Part shown: positions 1 to 8,139 of the stretch, piece by piece
How positions within the stretch are numbered: position 1 is the stretch's first letter
Layout: each line of letters begins with the position of its first letter
Assembly: GCF_003072065.1 (NCBI RefSeq)
Contig: NZ_QCYG01000001.1
Location: 372,001-436,000, forward strand
Direction of reading: 5' to 3'
Origin: Thalassorhabdomicrobium marinisediminis
GTDB lineage: Bacteria > Pseudomonadota > Alphaproteobacteria > Rhodobacterales > Rhodobacteraceae
DNA: 64,000 nucleotides
Notes under the pieces: model-generated
What the model was told of the DNA's origin: nothing
Databases searched by the model: none
The model's input: only the letters and a program-made list of their open reading frames with translations
Made by a program: the position numbers and the translations under genes

Positions 1-284
1 GTCGTCGCTTGCCGAACACCTCTTGTCTGCTCACGCCCGGGTGGACCGGAGAGCGGCAGGTGATGGTGATGGACCTTGCCGGTTTTGCGATTTCCGCAGG
101 GTCGGCCTGTTCCAGTGGCAAGGTTCGGCCCAGTCGCGTGTTGCAGGCGATGGGCTTTGGTGAGACAGACGCGGCGAGCGCCATCCGGGTCTCGCTCGGG
201 CCGCAGACGACACAAGAGGACGTCACACGCTTCGTGGACGTCTGGACGGATAAACTGGCCCGGCACCGCACCCGACACGGGTAG
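1..284 (+). CDS. Cysteine desulfurase (class V aminotransferase family), C-terminal part only
   Basis: This is the last ~93 codons of a PLP-dependent cysteine desulfurase; the reading frame is open from the window edge, so the start lies upstream. The motif SAGSACSSGKVRPS holds the mobile catalytic cysteine loop of the IscS/NifS group, followed by the typical end IRVSLGPQTTQEDV. The enzyme takes sulfur from cysteine as an enzyme-bound persulfide. The next gene is sufB, so it probably begins or sits early in the SUF operon as a second desulfurase beside the SufS-type enzyme at 6548. The family call is secure; NifS-like versus IscS-like cannot be settled from the fragment. Confidence 0.9.
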   Translation, partial: RRLPNTSCLLTPGWTGERQVMVMDLAGFAISAGSACSSGKVRPSRVLQAMGFGETDAASAIRVSLGPQTTQEDVTRFVDVWTDKLARHRTRHG

Positions 285-314
285 GACGCAAGGCACGAGA
301 GAGAGGTGAATGAG

Positions 315-1838
315 ATGGATGTTGTGGATCAGGTAGAGGTCAAGGAAGGTGTCGATCAGGAAACGGTCGACGCGGTCCAGAAGCTTTCGGGCACCTATAA
401 ATACGGCTGGGAGACGGACATCGAGACCGATTTCGCGCCGCTGGGCCTGTCCGAGGATATCGTGCGGCTGATTTCGGAGAAGAACGAAGAGCCCGAATGG
501 ATGCTCGAGTGGCGGCTTGCGGCCTATCGCCGGTGGTTGCAGATGGAAGAGCCGGACTGGGCGATGGTCGATTATCCCAAGATCGACTTTCAGGACCAGT
601 ATTACTACGCCCGCCCGAAAAGCATGGCGGTCAAGCCGAAGTCGCTGGACGAGGTCGATCCCAAGCTGCTGGCGACCTATGACAAGCTGGGCATCCCGCT
701 TAAAGAGCAGGCCATCCTCGCCGGTGTCGAAGGCGCGGAAGAGCTGACCGACGCGCCGCGCAAGGTGGCTGTCGATGCGGTGTTCGACTCCGTCTCCGTC
801 GGCACCACCTTTCAGGATGAGCTGAAGAAGGCCGGCGTGATCTTCTGTTCGATCTCGGACGCGATCCGCGATCACCCAGAGCTGGTGCAGAAATACCTTG
901 GTTCGGTTGTGCCCATGCAGGACAACTTCTACGCCACGCTCAACAGCGCGGTCTTCTCTGACGGCTCGTTCGTCTACATCCCCAAAGGCACGAAATGCCC
1001 GATGGAGCTGTCGACCTATTTCCGTATCAACGCGGAAAACACCGGCCAGTTCGAGCGCACGTTGATCATCGCGGAAGAGGGGTCCTATGTCTCCTATCTC
1101 GAAGGGTGCACCGCACCCAAGCGCGACGTGGCCCAGTTGCACGCGGCGGTGGTTGAGATTGTCATCCTCGACGATGCGGAGGTGAAATATTCCACCGTGC
1201 AGAACTGGTATCCGGGCGATGAGGACGGCAAGGGCGGGATCTACAACTTCGTGACCAAACGCGCCGATTGCCGGGGCGACCGCTCCAAGGTGATGTGGAC
1301 GCAGGTGGAAACCGGCTCGGCCGTGACGTGGAAATACCCAAGCTGCATCCTGCGCGGTGACGACAGCCAGGGCGAGTTCTATTCCATCGCCATCGCCAAC
1401 AACCACCAGCAGGCGGACACCGGCACGAAAATGGTGCATTTGGGCAAGAACACCAAGTCGCGGATCGTCTCCAAGGGGATTTCCGCGGGTGTTGCGCAGA
1501 ACACCTATCGCGGGCTGGTGTCGATGCACCCGAAAGCCAAGAACAGCCGCAACTATACCCAGTGTGACAGTTTGCTGATCGGCGACAAATGCGGGGCGCA
1601 CACGGTGCCCTATATCGAGGTGAAGAACAATTCGTCGCGCGTGGAGCATGAGGCGACCACGTCAAAGATCGACGACGACCAGATGTTCTACTGCCAATCC
1701 CGCGGCATGGACGAGGAAGAGGCCGTGGCACTGATCGTCAACGGCTTCGCCAAGGAAGTGCTGCAGGCGCTGCCGATGGAGTTTGCCATGGAAGCGCAAG
1801 CGCTGGTGGCGATCTCGCTGGAAGGCTCGGTTGGCTGA
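315..1838 (+). CDS. sufB: Fe-S cluster assembly scaffold protein SufB
   Basis: SufB, 507 residues, is the scaffold subunit of the cytosolic SufBCD complex on which Fe-S clusters are built. Strong family marks are the stretch [12 protein letters not shown], and [21 protein letters not shown] near residues 411-432 with the conserved cysteine at about 417. I start at ATG 315, which has AGAGGTGA just upstream; a GTG at 306 would add three residues. Length matches the long SufB form of alphaproteobacteria and cyanobacteria. It follows a cysteine desulfurase and precedes, after two other genes, sufC and sufD. Confidence 0.97.
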   Translation: MDVVDQVEVKEGVDQETVDAVQKLSGTYKYGWETDIETDFAPLGLSEDIVRLISEKNEEPEWMLEWRLAAYRRWLQMEEPDWAMVDYPKIDFQDQYYYARPKSMAVKPKSLDEVDPKLLATYDKLGIPLKEQAILAGVEGAEELTDAPRKVAVDAVFDSVSVGTTFQDELKKAGVIFCSISDAIRDHPELVQKYLGSVVPMQDNFYATLNSAVFSDGSFVYIPKGTKCPMELSTYFRINAENTGQFERTLIIAEEGSYVSYLEGCTAPKRDVAQLHAAVVEIVILDDAEVKYSTVQNWYPGDEDGKGGIYNFVTKRADCRGDRSKVMWTQVETGSAVTWKYPSCILRGDDSQGEFYSIAIANNHQQADTGTKMVHLGKNTKSRIVSKGISAGVAQNTYRGLVSMHPKAKNSRNYTQCDSLLIGDKCGAHTVPYIEVKNNSSRVEHEATTSKIDDDQMFYCQSRGMDEEEAVALIVNGFAKEVLQALPMEFAMEAQALVAISLEGSVG

Positions 1839-1844
1839 CACCCG

Positions 1845-2672
1845 ATGACTTACTCCGCCCCCCTCAGGCTGTTCTGGTACAACAAGGAACAGAACTTCGG
1901 TGACGCGATCAGCGCCACCATCGTCGCCCATGTGGCGGGGCGGGATGTCGTCTGGGCCGGTCATGGCCGCTGTGAACTCTATGCTCTTGGCAGTCTGATG
2001 AAGATGATCCGCAACAACCAGACCAAACCACGAGAGAGGGGCGGCAAGCCCTTCGTCTGGGGCTCTGGCGCGATGTCGGGGTTTGCGGATCTGTCGTTCC
2101 TCAAGCACGTCCGCGTGACCCTGTTGCGCGGGCCAGTGACGGCGGCGCTGTTGCAGCGCGACGACCGGCTGTTCGGGGATGCGGGGTTGTTGATCGCCGA
2201 GGCCTTGCGCGCGCTGGATGGCGCGCCGCCGCAGCGGCAGGACGTGATCGGGCTGGTGCCGCATATGCATTTCGCCGACGATCCGAAGTTCGTTCGCATC
2301 GCCGCCGAGAACCCGCGCATCAAGCTGATCGACGTGCGCAACCCGGACGCCCATGCGGTGGTGCGCGAGATCGCCTCTTGCGCCCATGTGTTCAGCCAGT
2401 CGCTGCACGGGCTGGTCACGGCGGACGCTTACGGCATTCCCAACACATGGATCGACCCGCAGGGCATTCACGGCGGGGCGATGCTGAAGTTCCACGACTA
2501 TGCGGCGGGCATCGGGCGGGCTTTGGGCACACCGGTTGAGCCGCGCGACGTGGCCGATTTGGCCGTCAAAGCACCCACCGGGGATCTGCCCTACGCCGAG
2601 GGGATCGCCACCTCGAAAGAGGCGTTGCGGGCGAGCTTTCCCGCCGGCCTCAAACAGCGGGAGGCCGCGTGA
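1845..2672 (+). CDS. Polysaccharide pyruvyl transferase family protein
   Basis: A 275-residue protein of the polysaccharide pyruvyl transferase (CsaB/ExoV-like) fold. The N-terminal WYNKEQNFGDAIS is the family's substrate-site signature (N-x-GD), and FSQSLHGLVTADAYGIPN near residue 185 is the conserved C-terminal motif containing the SLHG histidine. Family members move pyruvyl groups from phosphoenolpyruvate onto sugars or polymers. It starts 6 bases after the sufB stop, so it is almost surely co-transcribed with the SUF genes, yet has no known role in Fe-S assembly. A glycan-modifying job is inferred from family only. Confidence 0.75.
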   Translation: MTYSAPLRLFWYNKEQNFGDAISATIVAHVAGRDVVWAGHGRCELYALGSLMKMIRNNQTKPRERGGKPFVWGSGAMSGFADLSFLKHVRVTLLRGPVTAALLQRDDRLFGDAGLLIAEALRALDGAPPQRQDVIGLVPHMHFADDPKFVRIAAENPRIKLIDVRNPDAHAVVREIASCAHVFSQSLHGLVTADAYGIPNTWIDPQGIHGGAMLKFHDYAAGIGRALGTPVEPRDVADLAVKAPTGDLPYAEGIATSKEALRASFPAGLKQREAA

Positions 2673-2777
2673 TGCCCGCGTTTCTAACCAATCGCCGCGA
2701 TCCTGCCCATGGCGTGCCGCATTTCCGCCTTATGTCTTGCCTAGGTCTTGAGCCAGAGCATTCCAAGGACGACCGCG

Positions 2778-3305
2778 ATGGCTGCGAGCAAGACGACCTT
2801 TGCCCAACGGATGGACAAGATTCATTCCGGAAAGACAACGTCCTGGACGGTTCCGGGCAGCGGGCTTGCCACGCATTCGGACGAACAGAGCTTTCTGCGC
2901 AAATCCGGCATGAAAATGCGGACACGGTCAACGCAGGTGCGGCGCAATCCGTTGAAACTCGTGCTTGCGCTGGTCGCGGGCGCGGGCAGCGTAATCGCCG
3001 CGCGCTGGCTGGACTTCACCTATCTCGATACAGCGCTGACGCTGGCGTCCGAGCGCGGCGTGGATGCCGCAGCGACGTTGGGCGGGGTGCCGACGGCATT
3101 GGCGCTGGCGGTGATGATCAGCATACTGGCCATGTTTATTCTTGGCCTGCGTTCGAAACGCACCGTGCCCTTGCAGGCCGCCGGATTCATCGGCGCGCTG
3201 GTGTTCGAGGCGGATCTGGTGAAGCTCGCCCCCGAGGTCTATGCCCGGTTCTATCCGGAAGCCTGGGTGGTGGACATGATGGCCAGCGCGACGCTGCTGA
3301 CCTAA
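2778..3305 (+). CDS. Hypothetical membrane protein within the SUF operon
   Basis: I do not recognise a named family. The protein is about 175 residues. ATG 2778 is preferred because AAGGA lies 8 bases upstream; an upstream TTG at 2748 is open but has no such site. The first ~55 residues are polar and basic (SGMKMRTRSTQVRRNP), followed by hydrophobic segments around LKLVLALVAGAGSVIAA and ALALAVMISILAMFILG, so a two- to three-pass inner-membrane protein is likely. It sits between the pyruvyltransferase-like gene and sufC on the same strand. Confidence 0.65.
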   Translation: MAASKTTFAQRMDKIHSGKTTSWTVPGSGLATHSDEQSFLRKSGMKMRTRSTQVRRNPLKLVLALVAGAGSVIAARWLDFTYLDTALTLASERGVDAAATLGGVPTALALAVMISILAMFILGLRSKRTVPLQAAGFIGALVFEADLVKLAPEVYARFYPEAWVVDMMASATLLT

Positions 3306-3333
3306 AACAGACACAACAACTGAAACCCGTGAT

Positions 3334-3358
3334 GAGGGCCGCATTCCCGCGTGCCCTC
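3334..3358 (+). other. Hairpin in the leader before sufC
   Basis: GAGGGC (3334-3339) pairs with GCCCTC (3353-3358), and adjacent CGC/GCG pairs can extend the stem with a one-base bulge. It lies in the only sizeable gap of the SUF operon, 26 bases before the sufC ATG. No T-run follows, so it looks like an mRNA-processing or stability element rather than a terminator. Confidence 0.35.
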
Positions 3359-3383
3359 TCAACGCATATGGAGACATCAAAAG

Positions 3384-4139
3384 ATGCTTGAAATCAAAAA
3401 CTTGCACGTCGAACTTGAAGAAGAGGACAAGCGCATTCTGAACGGGGTCGACCTGACCGTCGAAGACGGCAAGGTGCATGCGATCATGGGGCCGAATGGC
3501 TCTGGCAAGTCCACCCTGTCCTACGTGCTGTCCGGCAAGGACGGCTATGAGGTGACCGAGGGTCAGGCCATGCTGGACGGTGCCGATCTGCTCGCCATGG
3601 ACGTCGAAGAGCGCGCGGCGGCTGGCCTGTTTCTGGCATTCCAGTATCCGGTCGAGATCCCCGGCGTGGGCAACATGACCTTCTTGCGCACCGCGGTGAA
3701 CGCGCAGCGCAAGGCGCGCGGCGAAGAGGAAATGTCCGCCGGCGAATTCCTCAAGGTGATCCGCGCCAAGGCCAAGGACCTCAAGATTGACGCGGACATG
3801 CTCAAGCGGCCGGTGAACGTCGGCTTCTCGGGCGGTGAGAAAAAGCGCAACGAGATTTTGCAGATGGCCATGCTCGAGCCAAAAATGTGCATCCTTGACG
3901 AGACCGATTCCGGTCTGGACGTGGACGCCATGAAGCTGGTGGCCGACGGTGTGAACGCGCTGCGCGAAGAAGGCCGCGGTTTCCTGGTTATCACGCATTA
4001 TCAACGTCTTCTGAACCACATCAAACCCGACGTCGTGCACATCATGGCCGAGGGTCGCATCGTCAAGACTGGTGGACCAGAGCTTGCCCTTGAAGTCGAG
4101 AACAACGGCTACGCGGGTATTCTGGCGGAGGTGGCCTAA
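3384..4139 (+). CDS. sufC: Fe-S cluster assembly ATPase SufC
   Basis: SufC, 251 residues, is the ABC-type ATPase that drives the SufBCD scaffold in the cytosol; it has no membrane partner. Walker A GPNGSGKST is at residues 36-44, the ABC signature FSGGEKKRNEI begins near 148, and Walker B CILDETDSGLD is at 169-179 with the acidic pair D-E typical of SufC. The H-loop histidine is in ITHYQRLL near 205. The start ATG 3384 has GGAG 11 bases upstream. Its stop codon overlaps the sufD ATG by one base (TAATG), indicating translational coupling. Confidence 0.98.
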   Translation: MLEIKNLHVELEEEDKRILNGVDLTVEDGKVHAIMGPNGSGKSTLSYVLSGKDGYEVTEGQAMLDGADLLAMDVEERAAAGLFLAFQYPVEIPGVGNMTFLRTAVNAQRKARGEEEMSAGEFLKVIRAKAKDLKIDADMLKRPVNVGFSGGEKKRNEILQMAMLEPKMCILDETDSGLDVDAMKLVADGVNALREEGRGFLVITHYQRLLNHIKPDVVHIMAEGRIVKTGGPELALEVENNGYAGILAEVA

Positions 4140-5440
4140 TGGCTATGCCCAAGCAGATTGTCCAAGTAAAACAGGACACGACCGAAGCGCGTCTGGCGGG
4201 GATGACCCGACCCGACGGCGCTGGCTGGTCGAACGAGGCCCGCGACGCGGCCATCGCACGGGTGCGGGACATGGGGCTGCCCCATGGGCGCGATGAATAT
4301 TGGCGCTTCACCAAGCCCGCCGATCTTGTCGCGTCCGATGCGCCCAAGGCCGCGGTCTTCGAGACCGACGAAGCCCCGCTTTGGGACGACCGCGACCGGC
4401 TCAAGGTCGTGTTTGTCGATGGCGTTTTCGATGCCGAAGCTTCGGATGACCTGTCGCTCGAAGGTCTCAGCATTGAGCGGCTGTCGCAGGTGACAGGTGC
4501 GGATATCCACTGGGCCAAGGAACTGTACGGCACGCTTGAGGCGCGCGGTCAGGATCCGGTCGACCGGCCCCTGGCGGCGCTGAACACCGCCTATGCCACG
4601 GACGGTGTCGTGATCCATGTCACGGGGCGCGTGAGCAAGCCAGTGAACCTGATTTATCACCATAAATCAGAGGCTTCCGATGCGTTCCTCCACCATCTTG
4701 TGAAGTTGGAGGAAGGGGCCGAGATGACCCTTCTTGAGACCGGACCGGGCGCCGCGCGCCTGAACACCGTGCTCGAGGTCGAGGTGCCCGACACGGCGCG
4801 TTTCCACCACGTGCGGGTGCAGGGCCGCGATCACGAACGCCGCGCCGCAACGGCGATTTTCACCCGACTGGGCAAGGAGTCGACGTTCAAATCCTTCACG
4901 TTGACCATGAACGGGCGTCTGACCCGCAACGAATGCGTGATCGAGCTGACCGGTGACGATGCGGTGGCCCATGTGGCGGGCGCCTGCGTCGGGGACGGAA
5001 CCGCGTTCCACCACGACGACACGGTGTTCATCACTCACGACGCGGTGAATTGCGAAAGCCGGCAGGTGTTCAAGAAGGTGCTGCGCAACGGGGCGACCGG
5101 TGTGTTCCAAGGCAAGATTCTGGTCAAGGCCGATGCCCAGAAGACCGATGGCTACCAGATCAGCCAGTCGCTTCTGCTTGATGAGGACAGCCAGTTCCTC
5201 GCCAAGCCCGAGCTTGAGATCTACGCCGATGACGTGATCTGCTCGCACGGGTCCACCACAGGCGCGATCGACGAAGAGGCGCTGTATTACCTGCGGTCGC
5301 GCGGGGTGCCCACGGATGAGGCCACGGACCTTCTGGTGCTGGCCTTCCTTGGCGAAGCGCTCGACGAGATCGAGGATGAGGCTTTGGCCGAAGGCATCCA
5401 CGAACGCCTTGTCGGCTGGCTGTCGCGGCACAAGAGCTGA
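4139..5440 (+). CDS. sufD: Fe-S cluster assembly protein SufD
   Basis: SufD, 433 residues, is the SufB paralogue that completes the SufBC2D scaffold. The C-terminal core carries YADDVICSHGSTTGAIDEEA with Cys368 and His370, the positions important for iron handling in the family, and ends with LYYLRSRGVPTDEA typical of SufD. The N-terminal part is divergent, as usual. Start and stop overlap the neighbouring genes by one base each (sufC end, YIP1-like start), so the three are translated as a unit. Confidence 0.96.
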   Translation: MAMPKQIVQVKQDTTEARLAGMTRPDGAGWSNEARDAAIARVRDMGLPHGRDEYWRFTKPADLVASDAPKAAVFETDEAPLWDDRDRLKVVFVDGVFDAEASDDLSLEGLSIERLSQVTGADIHWAKELYGTLEARGQDPVDRPLAALNTAYATDGVVIHVTGRVSKPVNLIYHHKSEASDAFLHHLVKLEEGAEMTLLETGPGAARLNTVLEVEVPDTARFHHVRVQGRDHERRAATAIFTRLGKESTFKSFTLTMNGRLTRNECVIELTGDDAVAHVAGACVGDGTAFHHDDTVFITHDAVNCESRQVFKKVLRNGATGVFQGKILVKADAQKTDGYQISQSLLLDEDSQFLAKPELEIYADDVICSHGSTTGAIDEEALYYLRSRGVPTDEATDLLVLAFLGEALDEIEDEALAEGIHERLVGWLSRHKS

Positions 5441-5925
5441 TGCCGGTCAGCCGCGACATCGTGCACATGTATCGTCGTCCGCGCCAGGTGGTGCGGACGC
5501 TTTACGCTATGGGCCCGCGTGAGGATCGCGCAATCATGTGGCTTATGAGCGGCTGCTTTCTGGTCTTCCTGTCGTATCTTCCCGCCCTGCAGCGCGATGC
5601 GGTGCAACTGGGCGGGGACTTCCAACAGGACGTGATCTATGCGTTTTTCGGGCTTTTGATGGTCCTGCCGCTGCTGTTCTATATCCTTGCCGGGATCCTG
5701 TTTGCGGTGACCAAGGTGCTGCGCCCTGCGGTCACCGGCTACGGGGCGCGTCTGGCGGTGTTCTGGGGCTGGCTTGCCGCCGCACCAGTGGCGTTGTTCT
5801 ATGGGTTGCTGGCCGGGTTCAACGGCAGCGAACAACCGGGCACGATGCTTGTGGGCGCGATCTGGTTGATCGTGCTTTTGTGGTTCTGGATCAGTGGATT
5901 GGCCGAGGTTTCTAAAGTAAGATGA
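5440..5925 (+). CDS. YIP1-family-like integral membrane protein (first of a tandem pair)
   Basis: A 161-residue polytopic membrane protein with four clear hydrophobic segments (about residues 30-50, 65-90, 103-124 and 132-153). The pattern of a short N-terminal cytosolic part followed by four or five spans resembles Yip1-domain proteins found in Rhodobacterales SUF operons. The ATG overlaps the sufD stop by one base and the stop overlaps the next membrane gene by 4 bases. Function is unknown; co-translation with sufD and sufS suggests a link to Fe-S assembly or to stress that needs it, but that is inference. Confidence 0.7.
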   Translation: MPVSRDIVHMYRRPRQVVRTLYAMGPREDRAIMWLMSGCFLVFLSYLPALQRDAVQLGGDFQQDVIYAFFGLLMVLPLLFYILAGILFAVTKVLRPAVTGYGARLAVFWGWLAAAPVALFYGLLAGFNGSEQPGTMLVGAIWLIVLLWFWISGLAEVSKVR

Positions 5926-6551
5926 TGCAGTTTTCCGCCCAGGGCATGACCGAGCTGACCAAGCTTGTGGTGCGCGATCCCTCCACGGCTTTCGCCATCG
6001 TGAAAGCGGCGCGACTGCCGGTGCCTGCGTCGGTCATGATGATCGCGCTTGCGGGGGTGATCGGCGGCTTCACCGTGGGGGTGCTCGACGTGCTCACCGG
6101 CACGCCGGATGTGGTTCTGGAGTTCGACGACGGCCGCACCGCCACCGTCGAGCGCGCAGGCCCGATCCTGCAGGCGATCTACGCCACAGCCACCGCGCTG
6201 GCTTTGGCGCTGGCGCTGCTTTGGGTGGGGCGCCGCCTGGGTGGCGGTGGCTCCGCACCAGAGGTTCTGGCCGCGGTGGCGGTGCTGCAACTGGTGATGA
6301 CCGTGATCCTTGTGGCGCAGGCGATCTCGGCGGTTCTTTTGCCGATGCTCTCCTTGATCCTGATGATTTTCGGCCTCTATGTATTCTTGCGCGGCCTGGC
6401 CCACGCGGTGAACGTCGTGCATGAGTTGCACAATCTGGCACGCTCCGCCGGGGTGATCTGTCTGTCGTTCCTTGGCGTCATCATCGGCGTCATGATTGCA
6501 ATGGCCGTCTTCGGCCTTGGCCCACAGGCCACCATGCTGGGAGAGTTATGA
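5922..6551 (+). CDS. YIP1-family membrane protein (second of a tandem pair)
   Basis: A 209-residue integral membrane protein with about five spans: residues ~37-58 (SVMMIALAGVIGGFTVGVL), ~82-102, ~115-135, ~138-158 and ~175-203. The N-terminal TELTKLVVRDPSTAFAIV followed by a first span fits the Yip1 domain family. A second ATG at 5925 is possible. It overlaps the preceding gene by 4 bases and the sufS ATG by 4 bases (ATGATG arrangement), so its expression is tied to the SUF enzymes. No catalytic motif is visible. Confidence 0.72.
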   Translation: MMQFSAQGMTELTKLVVRDPSTAFAIVKAARLPVPASVMMIALAGVIGGFTVGVLDVLTGTPDVVLEFDDGRTATVERAGPILQAIYATATALALALALLWVGRRLGGGGSAPEVLAAVAVLQLVMTVILVAQAISAVLLPMLSLILMIFGLYVFLRGLAHAVNVVHELHNLARSAGVICLSFLGVIIGVMIAMAVFGLGPQATMLGEL

Positions 6552-7774
6552 TGCCCTTTGATGTCGCCGCCGTCCGCGCCGATTTCCCGATCCTCTCGCG
6601 CGAGGTGAACGGCAAGCCGCTCGTCTATCTCGACAGCGGCGCTTCGGCGCAGAAGCCGCAGGTGGTGATCGACGCCGTGACCCGCGCCTACGGCGAGGAA
6701 TACGCCAACGTTCACCGCGGCCTGCATCACCTGAGCAACCTCGCGACCGAGAAATACGAAGGCGTGCGCGCCACCATCGCGCGGTTTTTGGGCGCGTCGG
6801 ACGAGAATACGATCGTCCTGAACTCGGGCACCACCGAGGGGATCAACATGGTCGCCTACGGTTGGGCCATGGAGAACCTGCGCGCGGGGGACGAGATCGT
6901 GCTTAGCGTCATGGAGCACCACGCCAACATCGTGCCCTGGCATTTCCTGCGCGAACGGATGGGCGTCAAGCTGGTCTGGGTCGATGTGGACGCCCGCGGC
7001 GATCTCGACCCCCAGCGGGTGCTGGATGCGGTGACCGAACGCACGAAGCTGATCGCCGTGACGCAACTGTCCAACGTGTTGGGCACGGTGGTGGACGTGA
7101 AGACGATCTGCCACGCCGCGCGCGAAAAGGGCATCGCCACGCTGGTCGATGGCAGCCAGGGTGCGGTGCATATGCCCGTGGACGTGGAAGATATCGGGTG
7201 CGACTTCTACCCGATCACTGGCCACAAGCTCTACGGGCCCAGCGGCTCGGGCGCGATCTACGTCCGGGCCGAGCGGATGGCCGAGATGCGCCCCTTCATG
7301 GGGGGCGGGGACATGATCCGCGAGGTACACAAGGACCGCGTGATCTACAACGCGCCGCCGATGATGTTCGAGGCCGGCACGCCCGGCATCGTGCAGACCA
7401 TCGGTTTCGGCGTGGCGCTCGAGTATCTTATGGGCTTGGGGATGGAGAACATCGCCGCCCATGAGCGCGCAGTGCGCGACTATGCGCGGGACCGGCTTGA
7501 CGGGCTGAACTGGCTGAACGTGCAAGGCACAAGCGCGACGAAAGCGGCGATTTTCTCCTTCACGCTGGAGGGAGCCGCCCATGCCCACGACATCTCGACG
7601 GTGCTCGACAAAAAAGGTGTGGCCGTGCGCGCCGGCCAGCACTGCACGGGGCCGCTGATGACGCATCTGGGCCTGACCGCCACCTGCCGCGCCTCGTTCG
7701 CGATGTACAACACCACCGAAGAGGTGGACGCCCTGATCGAGGCGCTGGAATTGTGTCACAAACTTTTCGCCTGA
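6548..7774 (+). CDS. sufS: Cysteine desulfurase SufS
   Basis: SufS/CsdA-type (group II) cysteine desulfurase, 408 residues. PLP lysine is Lys227 in ITGHKLYGPSG, the cofactor-stacking region is VMEHHANIVPWH near 122-132, and the catalytic cysteine is Cys366 in RAGQHCTGPLM. It extracts sulfur from L-cysteine and hands it as persulfide to a SufE/SufU partner, not visible in this window, for SufB. It is the last gene of the visible operon; a tRNA gene with its own promoter follows. Confidence 0.96.
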   Translation: MMPFDVAAVRADFPILSREVNGKPLVYLDSGASAQKPQVVIDAVTRAYGEEYANVHRGLHHLSNLATEKYEGVRATIARFLGASDENTIVLNSGTTEGINMVAYGWAMENLRAGDEIVLSVMEHHANIVPWHFLRERMGVKLVWVDVDARGDLDPQRVLDAVTERTKLIAVTQLSNVLGTVVDVKTICHAAREKGIATLVDGSQGAVHMPVDVEDIGCDFYPITGHKLYGPSGSGAIYVRAERMAEMRPFMGGGDMIREVHKDRVIYNAPPMMFEAGTPGIVQTIGFGVALEYLMGLGMENIAAHERAVRDYARDRLDGLNWLNVQGTSATKAAIFSFTLEGAAHAHDISTVLDKKGVAVRAGQHCTGPLMTHLGLTATCRASFAMYNTTEEVDALIEALELCHKLFA

Positions 7775-7778
7775 CCCA

Positions 7779-7806
7779 TTGCAGCGCCCCGCGCGCGCGG
7801 TTATAG
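7779..7806 (+). promoter_or_regulatory. Likely promoter of tRNA-Arg
   Basis: TTGCAG (7779-7784), 16 bases, then TTATAG (7801-7806) resembles a housekeeping -35/-10 pair and would start transcription near 7813, a few bases before the tRNA. It lies directly after the sufS stop. Confidence 0.45.
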
Positions 7807-7816
7807 CGACAGGACT

Positions 7817-7893
<77 letters not shown>

Positions 7894-8139
7894 CCTGAAC
7901 AAAGCTCCCCAATACTGAAGCAATCCGTTGCGGGTTGGCGCTCGACGACCGAGATCAGGCAGAAAGCCCTCCCTCTGAGAATTGTGGCCTCGTCGCAACG
8001 TCCCCGCCTGAAACTGCCCAGTGCGCCCGAAAACAGTTCTGGAGGTCCCGCGGGTGATGCAAACGTGCAGCACGAACAGCTTTCGCTCACTGCATTCCGG
8101 TTCACTGCCAGGATCCGCTCACAAACTGGAGTTTCCCGT

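Noticed and set aside
2669-3391. Plus-strand 240-codon frame overlapping the unknown membrane protein gene
   Set aside because: Composition lacks hydrophobic or domain patterns; the frame starting at 2778 has a ribosome site, clear membrane spans and ends before the sufC leader.
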